Shown here: positions 63,941 through 64,000 of the stretch, piece by piece | Position numbering within the stretch: position 1 is the first letter of the stretch | Layout: every line of letters begins with the position of its first letter | Source: Tilletia caries | Taxonomy: Eukaryota > Basidiomycota > Exobasidiomycetes > Tilletiales > Tilletiaceae | Reading direction: 5' to 3' | NCBI GenBank assembly: GCA_032718865.1 | Contig: JALUTQ010000045.1 | Span: forward strand, 1,612,001-1,676,000 | DNA length: 64,000 nucleotides | Position numbers and translations under genes: made by a program | Notes under the pieces: generated by a model | Seen by the model: only the letters and a program-made list of their open reading frames with translations | Told to the model about the DNA's origin: nothing | Database searches by the model: none

Positions 63941-64000
63941 ATGACTCCTCCCATCGCTACTGAGCACGTCCCCATGGTCGCCACCCCCGTCGCTGTCAAG
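63941..64000 (+). CDS. 5' end of a gene cut by the window edge
   Basis: The first 20 codons (MTPPIATEHVPMVATPVAVK) follow a TATA box and a CT-rich leader. Too short to identify. Confidence 0.45.
   Translation, partial: MTPPIATEHVPMVATPVAVK

Overview
The window is nuclear DNA from a fungus, most likely a basidiomycete. The genes are GC-rich, tightly packed and cut by many 50-100 bp GT-AG introns. Core eukaryotic genes can be followed exon by exon (RPB7, TAO3/Mor2, SOF1, NOP16, NOP58, Misato/DML1, IME4/METTL3). Long low-complexity proteins, secreted cysteine-rich proteins and Tad-like LINEs also fit a basidiomycete. I cannot fix the genus from sequence alone. Exon joins were inferred by eye from splice signals, reading phase and family motifs, and most close in frame to a plausible stop.

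Layout. 0-6 kb: a large BTB-like, Pro/Arg-Glu-rich protein, then RPB7. 5.9-11.6 kb: an intact-looking LINE with two overlapping ORFs, a poly(A) tail and a 10-bp target-site duplication, sitting 141 bp beyond the RPB7 stop. 11.8-15.6 kb: a G-patch-like acidic nuclear protein and a small secreted protein. 15.9-16.8 kb: an unusual 0.8-kb element packed with TTTTACCC/GGGTAAAA palindromes and bounded by imperfect terminal inverted repeats. 17-24.4 kb: TAO3/Mor2/Furry. It shares a divergent promoter with a Zn2Cys6 regulator (24.9-29.4 kb). 29.5-37.5 kb: a nucleolar cluster (SOF1, NOP16, NOP58) with one glutamine/proline-rich gene of unknown role. 37.5-40.5 kb: a gene-poor stretch holding an 860-bp Tc1/mariner-type non-autonomous element with perfect 129-bp terminal repeats. 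40.5-47.3 kb: a secreted GH2 beta-mannosidase, a protein with a BED-like finger, and a secreted five-repeat cysteine-rich protein. 47.9-53.1 kb: tRNA-Thr(CGU), Misato/DML1 and the m6A writer IME4, reconstructed over nine exons.

53.3-62.3 kb is a repeat island. It contains a decayed LINE ORF1-only fragment and a copia-type LTR element reduced to Gag and protease, with near-identical LTRs and a half-tRNA-iMet primer site. After these comes a 3.4-kb tandem array of about 343-bp monomers organised as a roughly 1,028-bp three-monomer higher-order repeat. The window ends with a secreted helical protein and the first 20 codons of another gene behind a TATA box.

The strongest candidates for undescribed biology are the TTTTACCC palindrome element and the higher-order tandem array. 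The Gag-protease-only LTR element and the LINE fragment that has ORF1 but no ORF2 come next. I found no CRISPR array, no prokaryotic-type operon and no recognisable secondary-metabolite cluster.
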